A stretch of DNA of 64,000 nt from Cristatella mucedo (GCA_009760855.2 WPIO01000017.1:4936501-5000500); one strand, 5' to 3'. Shown: positions 41,834 to 57,469, counted from the first letter of the stretch. Numbers and translations are program-made. Notes: generated from the letters alone by a model not told the origin.

Positions 41834-44800
41834 GTAAGCTGCGGTCAGCTGTTGCCTGAGCCTAACTCCTGTCATCCGGTTGAAGTTTCCAGAACGGTTG
41901 GTTACAGCCAAGCGTGCCGTCGTTGCCCCCCCCCCGTAGCGCCAAACTGGAATGGCATGTGTCTAGAGTGGTGTTCCTGAGCAGTAAAAGCCAATACCGG
42001 CCCGCGACGATACGCGCAAGTCGCCGCTCTGCTCTGGGTGCAGTCTACGCCATTAAACTTGGATTGTGCATTTGGCGATTTGTCGTCGTCTGTTCGCTTA
42101 GCTGCCCGTTTGGACGTCGATCCTCGCGACCCGCCTATCGCAGTTTTGGTTGTGGCTTCGCCAGAGTTGTGCCTTGTTTGGTCAAAGTCTTTCCGAGCTT
42201 CCGTCGCACCTTAACGACTTAAGGTTATGTCAGGCATGCGGCTAAATGACATGCATGGACGCACGCCATGGAAACGTCGGTTGCCGGACCTTCCTGGCCA
42301 TCCCCATGATGCATGCTATTCTGCCGTGCAACATCAAGGTCTATATCCCAGCGAGCTCTTTCAACCATGCCACTTTCAGTGCGCAGTCTGTCAGTAAAGC
42401 AGTCTGTCAGGAAAGCGGATGCAGCAGGTGTTTGTAAGGCGAAGCATGCGTTTCGATGGCAAAAGGTTAGCTGTACAGCTTTTGGAATCCCCTGTGCTTG
42501 CATGTTCACTCACGTGGGGGCCATCCTCGTGCTTGTGGTGATGCCAGCTAATCGCTATTCCTCGGTTGGCATATGTCCTGCTCCTGCCTTAGCAGTAGCA
42601 CGGGATAACAGCCCAGGAAGCTCATAGCTGCTTGCTTTTTCACTCACCCGTCTCCGCTGAAGGATTTGGCTGGGCAAATGAAGAACACTCACATTGTATC
42701 TGCATATGTTATGGCCAGTTGGAAACTGAGTTGAGTTGGTGACATCTGAACTTCAAAATCAGTTGTTCAGTCATGCTTGATTCAATTAGGTGTAGACAAG
42801 TTTGACCATGAAATCCTCATGCCTGATTTCTCTGCTTTTCGAACTGTAGGTGTAGGCCACTGTACTCAGCAGTGATTTCAGAACCCCATGTTTAGTTTTT
42901 TATCTCTGGATAGGAGGATGTGCATGCTGTTGCAATGTCTGAAGTTTGGGTGAACTCACTGATTGAGATGTAAATGTTTAGCCATTGAGGCTGTGAATCT
43001 GTACTTATTACTGTTTAATTGATGTCGTTAGAACTAGGATGAGACCCACTGCATACAACTCAATCCGACACACAACATGATCTGCAGCTAGCTGATAATG
43101 CCACACACACCTGATGTAGTATGCATGTCAATGTTGCTAATGATCTGTTGCTTTTTTAGGTAGGACGTATGGAAACCCAAATCCCGGCGGATTAAATTAT
43201 GCATATGGCATGACTTAAGAGGGGCATTGCTCATATCTTAATAGTTTGTTGTATTTTAATTCTTTTACTTGGTCACACTTACACGTGCTTCACACAGCTC
43301 ATTCTTTTCTGAGTTAGGGAAGCAAGGATATTCCAAACTTCTGGATGAAAGGATTTATCGCATGGAGGGATCAATCACTTTTCTAAAAGATTAGGAAATG
43401 ATAGGCAAGAAAGGGGTATCGGTTGTGCAAGGTCATGGGAAGCAGTGCTTGAGAGCCAGCCAGACCTGAGGACTCTATTGGCATGGAGGTTTCAGTGCTA
43501 TGGGAACAGGCAGTGTACTTCTCAGCAGCACACCCTACCTTGTCTGAGAGATGCAGCAGCTGGACCAAAGGAAGTGCGATGTTGATACCAGTCATTGCAC
43601 AGATCTGCGGGGTGGGGGTCCTGCTGTTCAGCTATGTTCCAATACTGTTGGCATAGTCATTTACAGTACGATCAGGATTTTCATTACTTGCTGTTTTATC
43701 GCTGCTTGGCTACTGAAAATAAATTTTTTTTTAGGCCGATTTAACCGGCATCAGATGGCGACGGCTCCGGAGTGAAACCAGTACCTTGTTTGCTCAGCCC
43801 TTAGAAGATCCCGTGCTTATTACATATATCAAGTGCCTTCAAGCTGAGATCCTGTGCTCCTGGGCAAAGGTACAGTACAGCTATGGTGACATGCCGAAAG
43901 CAGCCAGCCAGCTTGGCTACAAAAGAGAGCTTTGGATCTTCTGGTATGGTGATGAGCCTGCCAATCTGGATGCAATTGTACCCAAAGAGCTTGTTGGTAA
44001 GTGGTCCCCTCGGGAAAGTTCTCTTGTGCCTCCCTTTCATCTCCCGGCTGTTCTGCTGAGAAGTGACAGAATCATGCTCACACCATCGTCACTGAAATTA
44101 TAATCTTTGGGCTTGGAAGTCAGGATCTACTCTCAAATGTTGACAGCTAGACTAATCCCATGCCATCAGTTGTCCAGGTTACAAGTGGTTTGCTGCTGTG
44201 AGCAAGTGCTTCCCTTTTGTGTTCTGGTGCTTTGTTCACGTGTTGCTAGTATGAAGATATTAAGAGGGGGCTCCATGCAGCAGGGCTTGGTATGTGGCTG
44301 GCGTGCAGAGCAATCGTTGGCTGGTTTTGCAATGGTAGAACCAAGTTTTTTTATGTCTGCTAGAACCAGTATCATTCTTCCGGCCTGGTTGGAGCAGCTG
44401 TGTATATGTAGCTAATATTGCTGACCCTTCTTCTCCTAGTGTATGGCTGTTGCAACTCATAAGCCAAGCATCTTGTGAACTTTATAAGGAAACTGTTCAA
44501 GGTCTTAAGATTCAAAGTCACAACCTTGTCCAAGTCACTTGGCTGCAGGCTCTGAATCCTTGACACCAGCTTAGTCCTGCTTAACTTTTTTGTCGATAAC
44601 AAAATGTCGGAATAGTGTGCTGTCATGCCTGTAGCTGTGGTCGGGTTTACTTACTGAGAAGTATTCAGTGGTTTATTATGAAATAATGAGAAGCTGATGG
44701 AAGTGTCTGCTTTGGCATGGTTATCTTAGATTGATACCTGGTTTGTTGTCACATTAACTCGTGGTGATGGCTTCTCGTGCAGTGTTGTAGTGCGCCTGAG

Positions 44801-47800
44801 CCGAGGCAGTGTTCTCTCTGGGTGCTATACAAATGACATACATGTTAATATTATCTCATGCTTAACCTGCTAAGGGCATTTGCATGGAGATAGTATTGCT
44901 GAGATACCTATTGCCATACCATGTAATGCTAATGTAAAAAACGTAATGCTGCAGCCATTTCTGCATGATGATTTGGCTATTTTCAAATTGTCAGTTTCGC
45001 ATAATTTAGTGATAGATATGGTTTTAGATATTTAATTATAGATACGTATGTTCTTTTAGTGTACCTTTGCCAGCATTCTAGATCTTTAGCATCTGTTGAG
45101 CACTTGTGAGCAATCGATTTATAGGCCTTGGTCGGAGCTCGGTGTTTTGAAGATTATATGGGTAGTATCTGTAACTGGCGTGAGGTCTTGCATCGATACT
45201 GGTTTATTTAAAGATGTTTGTCTGCTGCTTGGTACTCTCTGATTATTTGAGCACAAGTGGTGCGATGACATAACTGAAGTGCATCCGCCATCTCATCAAG
45301 TGACTCATGCACTGGATCCGTGCTGTGTCAGCTAACAGGTTTAAATGTCTCCAAACTGCACCAGACATACTAATTACACTCACATGCAAAAGTATTGGTG
45401 GTGCATTACACAACGTTTACTTGTACCACCAAATAGCTATAAGAAACCAAAGCACCAACGGCAGCCCAGAACGATATTTTACCTTTAAAAATGACAGAAT
45501 GCGTTTTGTGATTGCATTCTGATAATCTTTCCGATAGGCTCAAGGTTTGCCGACACAAATACTTAGCTAATTATGTTTGCTCTACCGACTGCAGGCCGTA
45601 TGTGGAACTGCTCGTCCGGAACTCAGTTGCTATGGGAAAACACAGCACATGCAGGTCACATTGTTGCCTCTCGAAGGGTGGGTCCAAGCCGTGTGACACG
45701 AAAACGTGTCATTCGTGGGGGGACAGCTACAAACTGAAAAGTATTTTCAGCGTGGTAGCATGGACTTCTTACCAGGCTGTGGTCAGCCACACCACGACAA
45801 AAAAGGATGACTGGCTACTGAAGCTGGCTGGGTAAACAAAAAAGCCTCATGTCGAGCACTCTAGCACTCAAGTCTAGAAGAAGCCACCGACAAAGCTGTA
45901 AGTGTCGATATGGGTGGTTTGTCACATTGTAATGGTAGCACTGGGTTTTGCTTATTCTTCCCACGAGGACGTACAATCTATTGATTGCATCTACTTCCAT
46001 AAGATCTTTGTCTCATAGCCAAGCTTCACTTGCAAAGTACATGTGAAACCCAAAATTATCACGTGCCAGTATCTCATGCACGTGCAGTCTTTGCTAGCCT
46101 TGATCGTGGGTGATCTTTTGAGCGTCATCAACCAAGTTTCTCGAAAGTGGAAATGGGCTGCAGCCAGGCACTGACTTTGCTGGACCAACCACTAATCATA
46201 CTATATGCCGAGTGGCCAGGCTGCTCGACACCATTTCATGTGGGTTCAGGGTGACCCCCTCACCTGCCTACTGGCCTCTTCTCTGTGCCAATGCCTTACC
46301 CAACAGTGGCTGTCTGTTAAGCGATTTTCTCATTGATAGACCGAGTGACACTTGTGTTAGGTATTCCGAATGCATCTCATTACTGTCACTAACCTTTGAT
46401 GACTCACCTTGCTTGGACTTGCAGTGACACTTACCTCATCAGTAGCTTTCACGAATATTCAGTTTCCAAACACAATCCTATGCCACTGAACCTAGTCTAC
46501 TTTCTATTGCAAACTACTAACTCACTAACATTTGTTGGCGCCAATATTATTGACTGCATGCATAAATGCATGGTATTGCCATCCTTAAAGAATGGGCATG
46601 TCGAGAGAGAGAGCGAGAAATTGCACAGAGGCAGAGTGGGAGAGAAAGAGGCAGAGAAGAGAGATGTCATCATGTGTAGTTCTGTTGACGTTTCTGAATT
46701 ATGTGCCTTAAACTTTGATTATGGGTTTGCATGGATAGAGGGTGCAAATAGGTAAGGTTCGGTGGAGTAGGAGTCAATGAACTGTTTGTCCTGACATAAT
46801 TGTTCTAAGGTCAGCAGGCAATGTCTTTGTTGTCGGCCCCTTGTGTCCTAAGGAATGCTGCTGGCTGCCTGTGAATACTGCCCGGACACAGTGGACACCG
46901 TTGGCTATGCAGAACAGAATTATTATCATATGTCTGTAGCTGCTAAGTTGGCAGTGGATCGGCTACCCAATTAACAGTTCTTCTTTGATAGGCTTGCAAT
47001 TGCTCTACTTGGCTACGACAGATATGGCTTCGTAAGCCATCTCTTCTTGCCCTGCTCAAGTGATACTGGCTCCTCTTAGGAATTGCTTGTCCTCCCTTCT
47101 GTCATCGTATTATAGCAGAACTCATGTATTAACTGTAGGCATTTATTTGATCCGGCATGTTAGCCATAGTTCAAGACGATGGCTGGGGTTTCATTTTGCT
47201 GTGTATGGGATGTTTTTGTCCACTTGGCATGTTATGAGGTAAACATTGTTGAAGCACCGGTGTGTGGGGTCGTTGATTAGGTCTGACTGACCTAAGTCCT
47301 TTCCAAGAGCCCTCTTGCAAACTGCTCGTTGTGGCTTGGCACTGGCTTGCCTTTTTCCACACCCCGAATAGGCAACCGGAAAAAACCTTAGTTTCATCAG
47401 CCCAATCTGCTTTGTCAGTCCACTGGAAAGCTTAGCGTTCAAAATTGGCCGTGTCAGCATCTCCTGTAGCATCTGCACGAAATCTAGGTGTCCTGTTTCA
47501 AAATGACCTTTCACTAGACGACCACATCAGCTCCACAGTCAAGTCTGCCTAGTTGTAGCTACGTAACACGGCTAAAATTTGGGTCTGCTTATACAGGGAT
47601 GCTGCATCCAAATCGGTTCATGTTGTCACGTCCCATCTCGACTTCTGTAACTCACTGGTTGCTGGTCTACTGTCCACAGTTGCTGCAAAACTCGGCTGCT
47701 AGGCTTGTCCGTCGTGAGCAGCACAGTTGCCACATCACACAACTTCTCGTCGACCAGCACTGGCTCAAGCAGCTTATCGATTTCAAGGTTCTGTCACTCA

Positions 47801-50800
47801 CTTTTAGGTCCTTTCATTCTCTTGCTCTAGCCTACCAGGCAGAACTACTGCCTCACCAGGCTAAACATCGTACCACCCACTTTTCTTACTCAAATCGTTT
47901 AGCTATGCCTCAAACAAACATAAAATCTTTTGGAGACCGCACCATTAGTTCATATGCTCTCAAAGCCAGGAACTCACTTCCGACTGACGTCACGCCATCC
48001 TCTGACTTGACATTTAAATTAAGCAAAAATGCACCTGGCTCACAGCATTTAGTGGTTGCTATTTTTCGTTTGTGTGCATATGTGTGCTGACACTGTGCAT
48101 GCTAATGCAACCGTATTTTACATGTCGACACTGTGTCAACTCTTATCCATGTTATGCTTGTTGACATTTACCACTAACCATTTGATCATGCTTCTTGTAC
48201 AACATATGTACAGTGCCCAGAATGAGATTAAGTTCAGAGAGAGCTATACCAATGAATTATTACTATTATTATTATTATAATTATTATAGCCCTTATCAGG
48301 AAGTGTGTAGAGCATCAACACGGATCCGAAAGTTAGCACGAGCAAGTGGAAGTGCTGAATAGTGTACCTAGGGTTTTAAAGCATTGCAGATGTGACACCC
48401 ATCAAAGCATTGTCTCAATGCCTCTGGTAAAGCAAGCTGAACTTGCTACATGTATACTGTATATTGGGTTTCGTTTCAGGGATGTTTGGTCCTGCATGAC
48501 TTTTCATAAATTTGTTCTTCGTGCATTGCCTATTGCCTATCTTCTGGGTGCCACAGCCTGAGCACATTATAGTCATTGAGTCTGGGGTGGGCTACTGTGA
48601 TAACTACTTTAAAGTAGTATTTTGCACCGAATCCCAACACTGCATCGAGAGGGTGAGACTACTGCAAGCGTAGGTGCTCACTGGTAGCAGGCTAGCAAGA
48701 TGTTACCAGTAGTGCAGCATGTGCCTTCATAACAGCTACTCTAGCTGCTTTTTGTCTTAGCCGGTGGACTCTCTTGTGGTAACAGAAGGATTACGGGGCC
48801 GTCCTCTGATGCCAATTTCTGCTCCACTTGGCAGTTGATTCTGAGCGGTCCTCTGCTATTTACGTGAAGCTGGCATTTTAGCATATCCTTGATGTCTGCT
48901 TCTCGTGTATGTTTGGACTTGAAATGCCACTAGAGCAGCAATGGATAGTGGCAGACCTAATGCAGCTACTATGTTGCTGTCCGTGAACATATGCTTCCTT
49001 TAGCTGTCATGGTGCTAGCGTGGGATTCTATGTTTTTTTCTAGAGGTGGAAGGCGGCAGCTGGGATGGTGGCATGAGTTACGAATGCCGCACTTTCATTT
49101 TTAAAGCATTGCACAACCGAATAGAAAGGTACAGAACTCGTGTTCGACTTGTGAAACTTGTGTTTAACTCACGTTGAAGCCTAAGCATTCTTTAATGCCA
49201 AGGCTGCCATCGAGCCAGCTTTGTCGTTTCTGAATTGGTCGTCTGCTTGCCCAGCTGCTGTAATTGCTTTCATAATTCATTTTTAGGTGCTTGCTATCCA
49301 AAAAGTATGTAAGGCTTGGCAGATGGTTCGTGCAGCCACATGAGAACTACTCGGATGCCAGGTTGGTTTGCAATGTAGTGCGGGACCACATTCGGTCTCG
49401 ATCGGCTGCCTTACTAACTGCATTTAGTGGTTAAATAGTTACCTCGACGTGGGACTTGTCAGGATGGCTGCTATATATTACCCAAGAGAATTCCCTAGCA
49501 GTGTGTGTGGTCAAACGTTTGTAGTATGGTGGGCTGCCTTTATTTCCTTTTTTTTCTTAATCTGATTTATGTGATGTGCTTTCTCCCTGGTTTGCCGAAG
49601 CCCAGGTTGAAATGTTGCCGCCATCGCCCCTGCTTTCACTTGGCATGTTGTGGAGCCACTGCTGCATTGCTCACTCAGGTTTTGTTCCAATAGTCAAATG
49701 CAACCGATAGACTCCTGCCGGTGCATTGTACTCTTTCCACTCCCCTTCCCATGCTTTTTGTCATGGAGCTGCCGTGTTAGACTGGGCGCTGGTCGAATTG
49801 TTCATGTAGATAGTCTTGTTGATGAAAGCCCTATGCCCGTGGAGAAGATATGGCTGACGTTCGGCCTGTCGTTTTCTGGCAACTCCTGATTCCCATGTAG
49901 CTGTTGTGTGCATGCCGGTGGTCTTGCCCAAGTGGCCTGTAGTATGTCGTTGGCTTAGTGTTCGTTTGTATATGTTGAGTGTTGCTGTGTGCTCTACACA
50001 CAGCACTACTGAGGTCAGGCGCATGCAGGTGCCTCACTATTCTTCGGCAGCACTGCCTGTCCTCCGTGAGATGGTTTTTGCCATCTTATGAACTCACCAG
50101 CTGCTATTTGCTATCTCTGCTATTAATGGCCAACTTCCATTGCATGGCAATTACATGTGGCTTGGATTGTCTCTGGAAAGATCCCTGTAGGGTCGGGGTC
50201 TTGCAATATCATCTTGCTCATTGTGTCTAAACGTCTAAACCCTTCCTTCTGTAACCATGTGCCTGGTAAGGCTTTCATACAAGCGGCCTTGGGTGGTTTT
50301 AATGCAAAAGGAAGGCAATACCACTGTTCTTTGGAGGTTCAAAATGCACGTAGTGCAAATTGCTGCTCTTGTGCATGGGTCTGCATGCTTGAAAACTTAT
50401 GTAGTGGCACCCGACGAATGTATATTAGGCATGTAATCGATCACCTATAAAGATGTAGATGGTGTTTGTCAATGCTTATTCGTGTTATATTTGGACCAGC
50501 AATAGTTAGCATGTATGTTCATCCATTCCCATTAAGAAATACCTTCTTAGCACCAGTGTGGACATTTTTTATGCAGATTTGTCAAACATTTTGTATTTAG
50601 TTCAGCTAAGAACATCAAGTGGCAATGCTGTACTCTTATCTAGGTTATTGGTTGTCTTAGTCGTGCTTGTAGGTGTCACATCGTTTGATGTGGTTTGCCT
50701 AATGCCTGCATGGCCATCGATTGCGGATATTTTTGCTTGCAATTGTGGCTATTTTTGCTGGCATCACTGCCAGCTTCTGGTGTAATAATAGGCATTCGTA

Positions 50801-53800
50801 AGAATGAACATGTAGCTTTCCCTTGCTCTTACTGAAAGTTAAATGAGGTTTTGCCGTGACTGCTGAGGGAGAGGAGGATAGCTTGTCAACAGTTTTGCTA
50901 TCATCGTTACGCTGTATCGCTGAGTGGCAGCACCTGTCTCAACCGTTGTAGCGTGCAGCTTTCTTTCTCCTTCCAAAACTTCTCACTTCATGGTGACAGC
51001 ACGGTGTGCGCAAGTGTGGACGTTGAGAGGCATCAGCCACTGCTGCTTGTCAGTGAGCAGCACGTGCAGATTGCCCGCTGCTTGCCGACTGGCATCCCCG
51101 GTAAGCCTTTGCTTCCTCCACTCACCTGCCGTGCATTCAACCACAGCAATATAGGCTGGTGCTGCTGGTCCCTAACCCCTCCCTCTGCTCAGTGCTGCTG
51201 CTGAATGGCTGTCGTGAAGTGAATGTGACTCTGTGTGACTACCCACTATGTTACTCTTGCCTTCGTCCTTGCAGTGATTTTAGCCCCGTATAACTTAGCC
51301 GGAGTGCTGGTTGGGCAGTCGCCGGGCAATGAGCACGATGTAGCTGCCAGGAACCTGCTTCGGGACTGGCACAACTTCTACCCGATGGACAAACGCAGCT
51401 GGAGTTTTGACAGTCCGATGCTTCAGGCATCAGAGCAGCCTGGCAGTCTCGATCTGTCACCGTTGCTGGACGTAGTAGTGGGTAAGAGTTAATGATCTCG
51501 GCCGTGTGGGCCAAGTCTTTGGAAAGCAGAGCTGTCCTCATGCTTAAGTGTGTCGAGCTCCCTACTTAGATAGCTGCTCCAATTTCCTTGCCTACGTGAA
51601 GCAGCTGACTATGCAGCTGCATTTGCACATCTATGACATAACATGAGTTGCACTGTTGCCAGTTGCAACTATGGTGTATTGATTAAAAAAGTGCTATATT
51701 TCTCGAGCACCGAGCGTTTGCTCTAAATGATGATCGTCTTGGCAAGGATGGGATGCTCATTATCAGACGATATCTTTAACCTCTTCTTCACATATTAGCC
51801 ATCGTGGTTTAGTTGTGGTTGTGCCTACTCTTGCCAGGTATGTTGTGTAAGCATGTTTCTCCAAACTTACAGGTGGAGTCCACATGCGATACCCTGCACA
51901 GTATGTTCTTATTCCAAAAGACTACCCTTCACCATCAGCGAACAGTACATTCATGCCTTCTGCTGGGTCTATGGATATCCCTTCCGACCTGCTGGCACTG
52001 GCTGACGATACTGGAGTGCAAACTGCTCTGCCAGGTACCCCACAGCATAAGACCGGCCTGGGTTGCAGCCGTGTTCGGCCGAGGCCACCTCCCCCTGCAG
52101 TCGAGGGTGTGGTTCAGAAGACGTTTGAAGAAGCTTGCATATTGTCAACAAAGAGGTAAAATTGTGGTGCGAACCTGCACACCTGTGTGGGCTTTTGTGC
52201 TTGTGTATAGTGATTTCTAAATGGTAAGTGCTGAGACAATTCGGAGAAGAAGGTTGTTCCAACAATCGAATATTTGTTTTGGGTACCTTTTGAAACCCAG
52301 ACATGTTGGAAATGGGATCTGAAGCTTTGTCGATTCCCACATAAATGATACCATTAAAAAAATGATTATTCAAGCATTTCTAACCCAGAAGTAAACTAAT
52401 AAGATTATCTACAAATAACGGATTTATTGATCTCTTAATCATATGCGACTCTTGCCCCAACTTGTTGAACCTTGGTACATTAAGGGACACCTTTGCAGCT
52501 TATTGAGGCACTTATTTATGACTTTTCAGCAGCTTCATTTTCAGTACAGCTAAATGCCTTGTAAATTCCACAACTCGACCAATACTTGGCAGATTAGCGT
52601 GAAATCTAAAGTGTGGGTTCAGCTTTGCTAGTACACCACTGCAGTAGCTCATTCCTGATTTTGGTTAGATACTTTGCTATACATGTAATCAAATGTATTT
52701 GAAATGTATATTCTGCAATTATGGAAATACGTTGCAAAAGTTATCCAACCGAAATCAGAAATGAACCACTGCATTTGTTACTAGCAGAGCTGAACACATT
52801 TGAAATTTTAAGTTGAGCTATGCAGTATTGGCCAAGGTGTGGAATTTACAAGGCATCTAGCTACACTGTAAATGAAGCTGTTTAAAAGTCATAAGCATTT
52901 ACTTCAGCAAGCTGCAAACATGTTCCCTTTTGTAACGAAGATTCGACAAGCTGGGACACAAGACGAATATAATGCAGATTGGTAAATTTTTATTTGGAGA
53001 TATGTTCTTTCTGGTTTACTTCCGGGTTAGATTGTGGTTTTTAGAATCTGTTTTCATTGCTTTCCTTTAATATAAAAATTTCAAAACTTCAGACCCTATT
53101 TTAACACGTTCTGCTTTTGAAAGGTACCTTAAGCAGTTATTCGATTGTGGACCCACTTCGAGCATGTGCTTGTGAGTATGTGTGTGCTACTTTCTCGAGG
53201 CACTTCGGCGTTTGTATGCAGTCTCTTTACACATTGCATGTTGTATGCTGACAGTCAAGAGAGCCCCTTAGAATAGGGGGAAAATATGACCATTAATTTA
53301 AATAGCACTGGTTTAGCTGTGAAGGTGCAGTGGAAGCACCGTTGCTACCTGGTGGTATACTTAATTGTAGACTGTCTCTGGGGGTGTGATGGTTGGGATA
53401 AAATGATTTGTTCGTTCTGTGCTGCAATTTGGTTTTTGTGTAGAAAAACCAAATGGTCATTGCAAGAACTCGACAAGAGAGTTAGTTTGCTGTGCCAGTA
53501 GGGGCTGCTGCCCAGGTTGTCCCGAGAATATCATACCCTCTAATTTATGTCCCTTCAAGCTGGCTAACGGTAGGGCCCCCTTTTTTATTTAGCTGCACGT
53601 GTTTTTTATTTAGCTGACCATGACTTAGTGTGTTTCTACACTGGCAGCTGTCATTACCATACCTATAGTGAGTGACCTGCTGCTGTTGCTGACCACTTGG
53701 AACTCGGCCGCCTCACCATACTCGACTTGCAACGCTCAGTGTACATCACACTGAATTGGCTGCTTGGAGGCTCATGCATGCTAGTGCATCACCTTGTACC

Positions 53801-56800
53801 GACCGGTCGGTGAGGCTACACATTTTTGATAGGTGTGGTCTTAGAAAGGGAGATATAATTGATTGATTACAGTGCTATGCAAGCCCATGAAAAGTATGTT
53901 ACGCATGTCAGCAATTCGGCTGCTGTTACTTGCTATTGACCCCTTGACTTAAATGTCTGCACTTGATGAAAGGCTCTTCGTTGTTCAACCTGTGCTCACT
54001 GTTCCTTTACAGCTGCATTTTTGTACAGTTTGTTGTATTCCAATTTCGGGCGTTTTTGCTCGTGTGGATTTCAATCTTATTAGTTATTTCTTACTTGTAG
54101 AGCGCCCGTTTCGAGCTCAGCTGCAGCAGGTGCTGGCGTTAGTCAGTTGGACGACGAGCCGGGCCAATGGAGTCTGTGTGATCCTTCCACAAAACATAAT
54201 TGTGTCTGCGGTCGGCAGGCTAGTGGTGCATGCAAGTCGTCGATGCAGCCAGTTATCGGCAGCCGGGGAGGCCCTGCTTTGGCTGCCAGGCAGATCTGCA
54301 TGAATCCTACTGCCCCGTTCAAGCAACTGAAAGTGGAAAAGGATAATTCTGTAATGCAAACAATGCCAGTCAAGAAGCTGTCTTTCCATCGGAGGCTTCA
54401 GTGGTCTGCCATCCCGAGTGCAGCTGGTACCGGTGAAAGATTGGCAACATTCTCATGCTACAGCAGCCATCGTAGAAAAGTAAGTGTATTGTTGTTGGAC
54501 CACCACTTCAGTTGGTTATAAGCTGCCATTTTATGTTTATGTGGGTAGTGAGAAATTTTTCAAGTGAATTTTGTGTCCTTCTCAAGCATAATATGTATTG
54601 CCACTCTAATCATTTTGCAGGTTGCCGATCAAGTTGTTTGTTTTACTTTTATGTTTGTCTCATAAAACTCTTTTAAGATCTTGAAGCCTACAGACTGATT
54701 TTTAGCTATTAACGACCGTCAGGTCACAGCATGAGTGCCTGGGGTTTACTCACCCTCATGCTTAGAGCCCTCCAGTTTTGTCTGACCGCATTTTAAGCAG
54801 TAGGTAGGATTGCAGTAGCTAGTGTTGTCCTGTACTTGGTGCTGACATTTTGCTGTGGTTACCTTTATATTTGTCCAAGTCTTAGTTTGATGGAACCAGT
54901 AATTACGTGCATTGGCTTACTTTTTACGTGTTGAAGATGTCAATGCTTTGTTTATTCAATTGAATTTAATAAACCGAGTTTCTTGCAGGTAAAAGACAGT
55001 GTGTCGCCTCTGTCTGCTGTTACATCTCCATGTGTTGGTGGACCGCAGTCGATTGCTGCTGGTGAGAGGATTATGCCCACACTAAGCCCACAAAATCCAT
55101 CAAGAGATTCTGCCAACTCTGCTGCCAGTGAATCTCAGTCTTCGCGACCATCACATCACAGCTCAAATCAGAACGGAACAGCCTCTGCAGCTATTTCTCA
55201 AATTTTGACGGATCCATCTGCATATGTGCCATTCATCCAGGGACAATTTTCAAAATTACCTCAAGATCTTGTTGCTGGCATGCCCTCGGCTGCTTGTAGC
55301 AGCCACATGCAAGTAGAGCGCATCAAAAGACCACATCTACCCATACATCCTGCTATCGACTGCAATCGTGTCGTCGACAGTGAAGATCTGAGCACGCCGT
55401 CTCTGTATGACTTCGAACCATCTGATAACTGGTATGTGTCTGGTAAATTTCGTCTCAATGCAGGCCAAACCATGTAGTACCACGGCCGGTTGACGTCTTG
55501 CAGATATGTTGTGTGCATTTAGCACCTCTCTTTGTGCATAGTTTGTGAAGCCATGATTGGTTCCTTATGAAGACTGAAAAGGAATGCCAGATCAAATCTG
55601 TTTTTCACGTGCATACATTTAGGTTGGCTCATCCGATGAAGAAACTGAAGCTGCTTCCGGATCTGCATTCCGAGGGGCTAGTTACACTTACCAGCCAGAG
55701 GAAAGCAATGCCATACAGCCTTGTTTGCCTTAATAATCAGGCATCAGCTGCTGCTGCCTTGGGAGCTGTGCAAGGGAAAGGCAGTGCAATCACTGCAGAA
55801 TGTCAGCACTTGCCATTAACAGAGACTTGTGCTATCTATCCGGCCTACGATGCCGACCAGCATCCTGTTGCATCGCCTCGTGTGGTAGCACAGGCTGCAT
55901 CTACAATTCCTCTGAGCACTAGCCTCGTGGATGAGCCAAGTATGTAATTTCTCGAATTCCCAGTGTGTAGTGATTACATATTTTGCAGTGGTCCAGATTA
56001 GATATTGCAGAGTTATTGGTGTGAAAGGGAGTCGTCGTGGTGTGGAAGCCTGGCTTCTTGATATTGTGTGGCTGCCTTCTACTGTGCGCTGGTTCATTGC
56101 CGTGTTTCAGACGTTGGGTCTAGATGCAACAGCATGCTTGTTTGACTGGTAATGAACGAATGAGTGAGCAAGTGTGCACTTCTTTTTTATACTTGGTTCA
56201 TGTCATCTGCATCAAGCAGCAAATATGCACACTAAACACAAAAGTACTTATATTAATAGGAGTTTGAACTGCCTTCTTTATTTCATAACTTCTTATACTT
56301 GTCGGGTCATTTACTTGGTCAGCTTTTGGCAAATACCTGGAGTTATGCAGTCCCACGGCTGCTTAGCCGACCATAAAGATTTAAGAGACAAGACAATGAG
56401 ATGAGTTCTTGGCTCTAAGTGAGCACCTCTGCCTGTCCAGCAGATTCTCAATAGGATTGAAGTAGGAAGATTGGCTCTGCCTACAAATGACACGCACACC
56501 CGAGTCTGCAAGGAATTGCTGTTGGCCTTGCTGCAAGTTTGGGGTCATGATCCATTGGCCAAATGTAGTCCTCCCATAAGAGCTCTGGCACAGGGCAGCA
56601 CAACGATTTGGACGTCTGTGAACATGTTACTACCCTTAGTCCCGTAAATGCAATGAATAGTTCCAATGCCGAATGGTGTAAAAACAAGCGCACTTTCTAC
56701 CACCATACTCCCACATATGGTTTTCCTTTGGCCCAGTGCAGCTGCTTCCAATAGGTGGTCATTCCTTTTTTGTCTGACCACGCGGCCGGCCAGAGCATGT

Positions 56801-57406
56801 GACAAGACGTCCACGATATCACCCTGAAAATACTTCAAATTGTACCTGAAAATCCTTTGACCTTTGATTTTGCTGTTTAGTTCCTTCATCTTGCCAATGG
56901 GTGGAGAGCACATCATACGTTGTTCCATTTCTTAGGTGCAGTCAGGTAGTGCAAAAAATACTTCGTCTCACACAAGCAGGAGCATCGAAAAACCTGAGCA
57001 GGATTGCTATTCAGATTTATAAAAAAAAAACAGGTTGATCTAAAAGTCGACCAGTACTGAAGGGAACCTCCTATGGCAAATTGATGCCCATCTGTCAATT
57101 TCTATTTGCCTTCATGAATACTTTTGCCTATGAGTGTATTAACGATTCTTAATATTCGTGATGAGCTAATGGTTGTTAAGGTATTTAAAGTTTGTAATGT
57201 TGTCTGTCTTCATAGACTTGGATTAATCACTGCCTAATGGTTTGTCTCCAGGTCTTACACCGAGCTGTGTTGGCCCTGTGGTTAAGGTGTTTGCCTGACC
57301 AAGGTTAAGGTGAATGATACTTGCCCGAGGTCGTGGGCTCGAGCCTTGTGGCATATGTGAATAAGCGCCTGAATAGATTACATTATTTTAGGGCGCTATA
57401 CAAATG

Positions 57407-57469
<63 letters not shown>

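Noticed and set aside
45512-45835. 107-codon open frame in MED13 intron 2
   Set aside because: No similarity recognised, and the true MED13 exon 3 was found at 49044 with correct phase. Treated as intronic.
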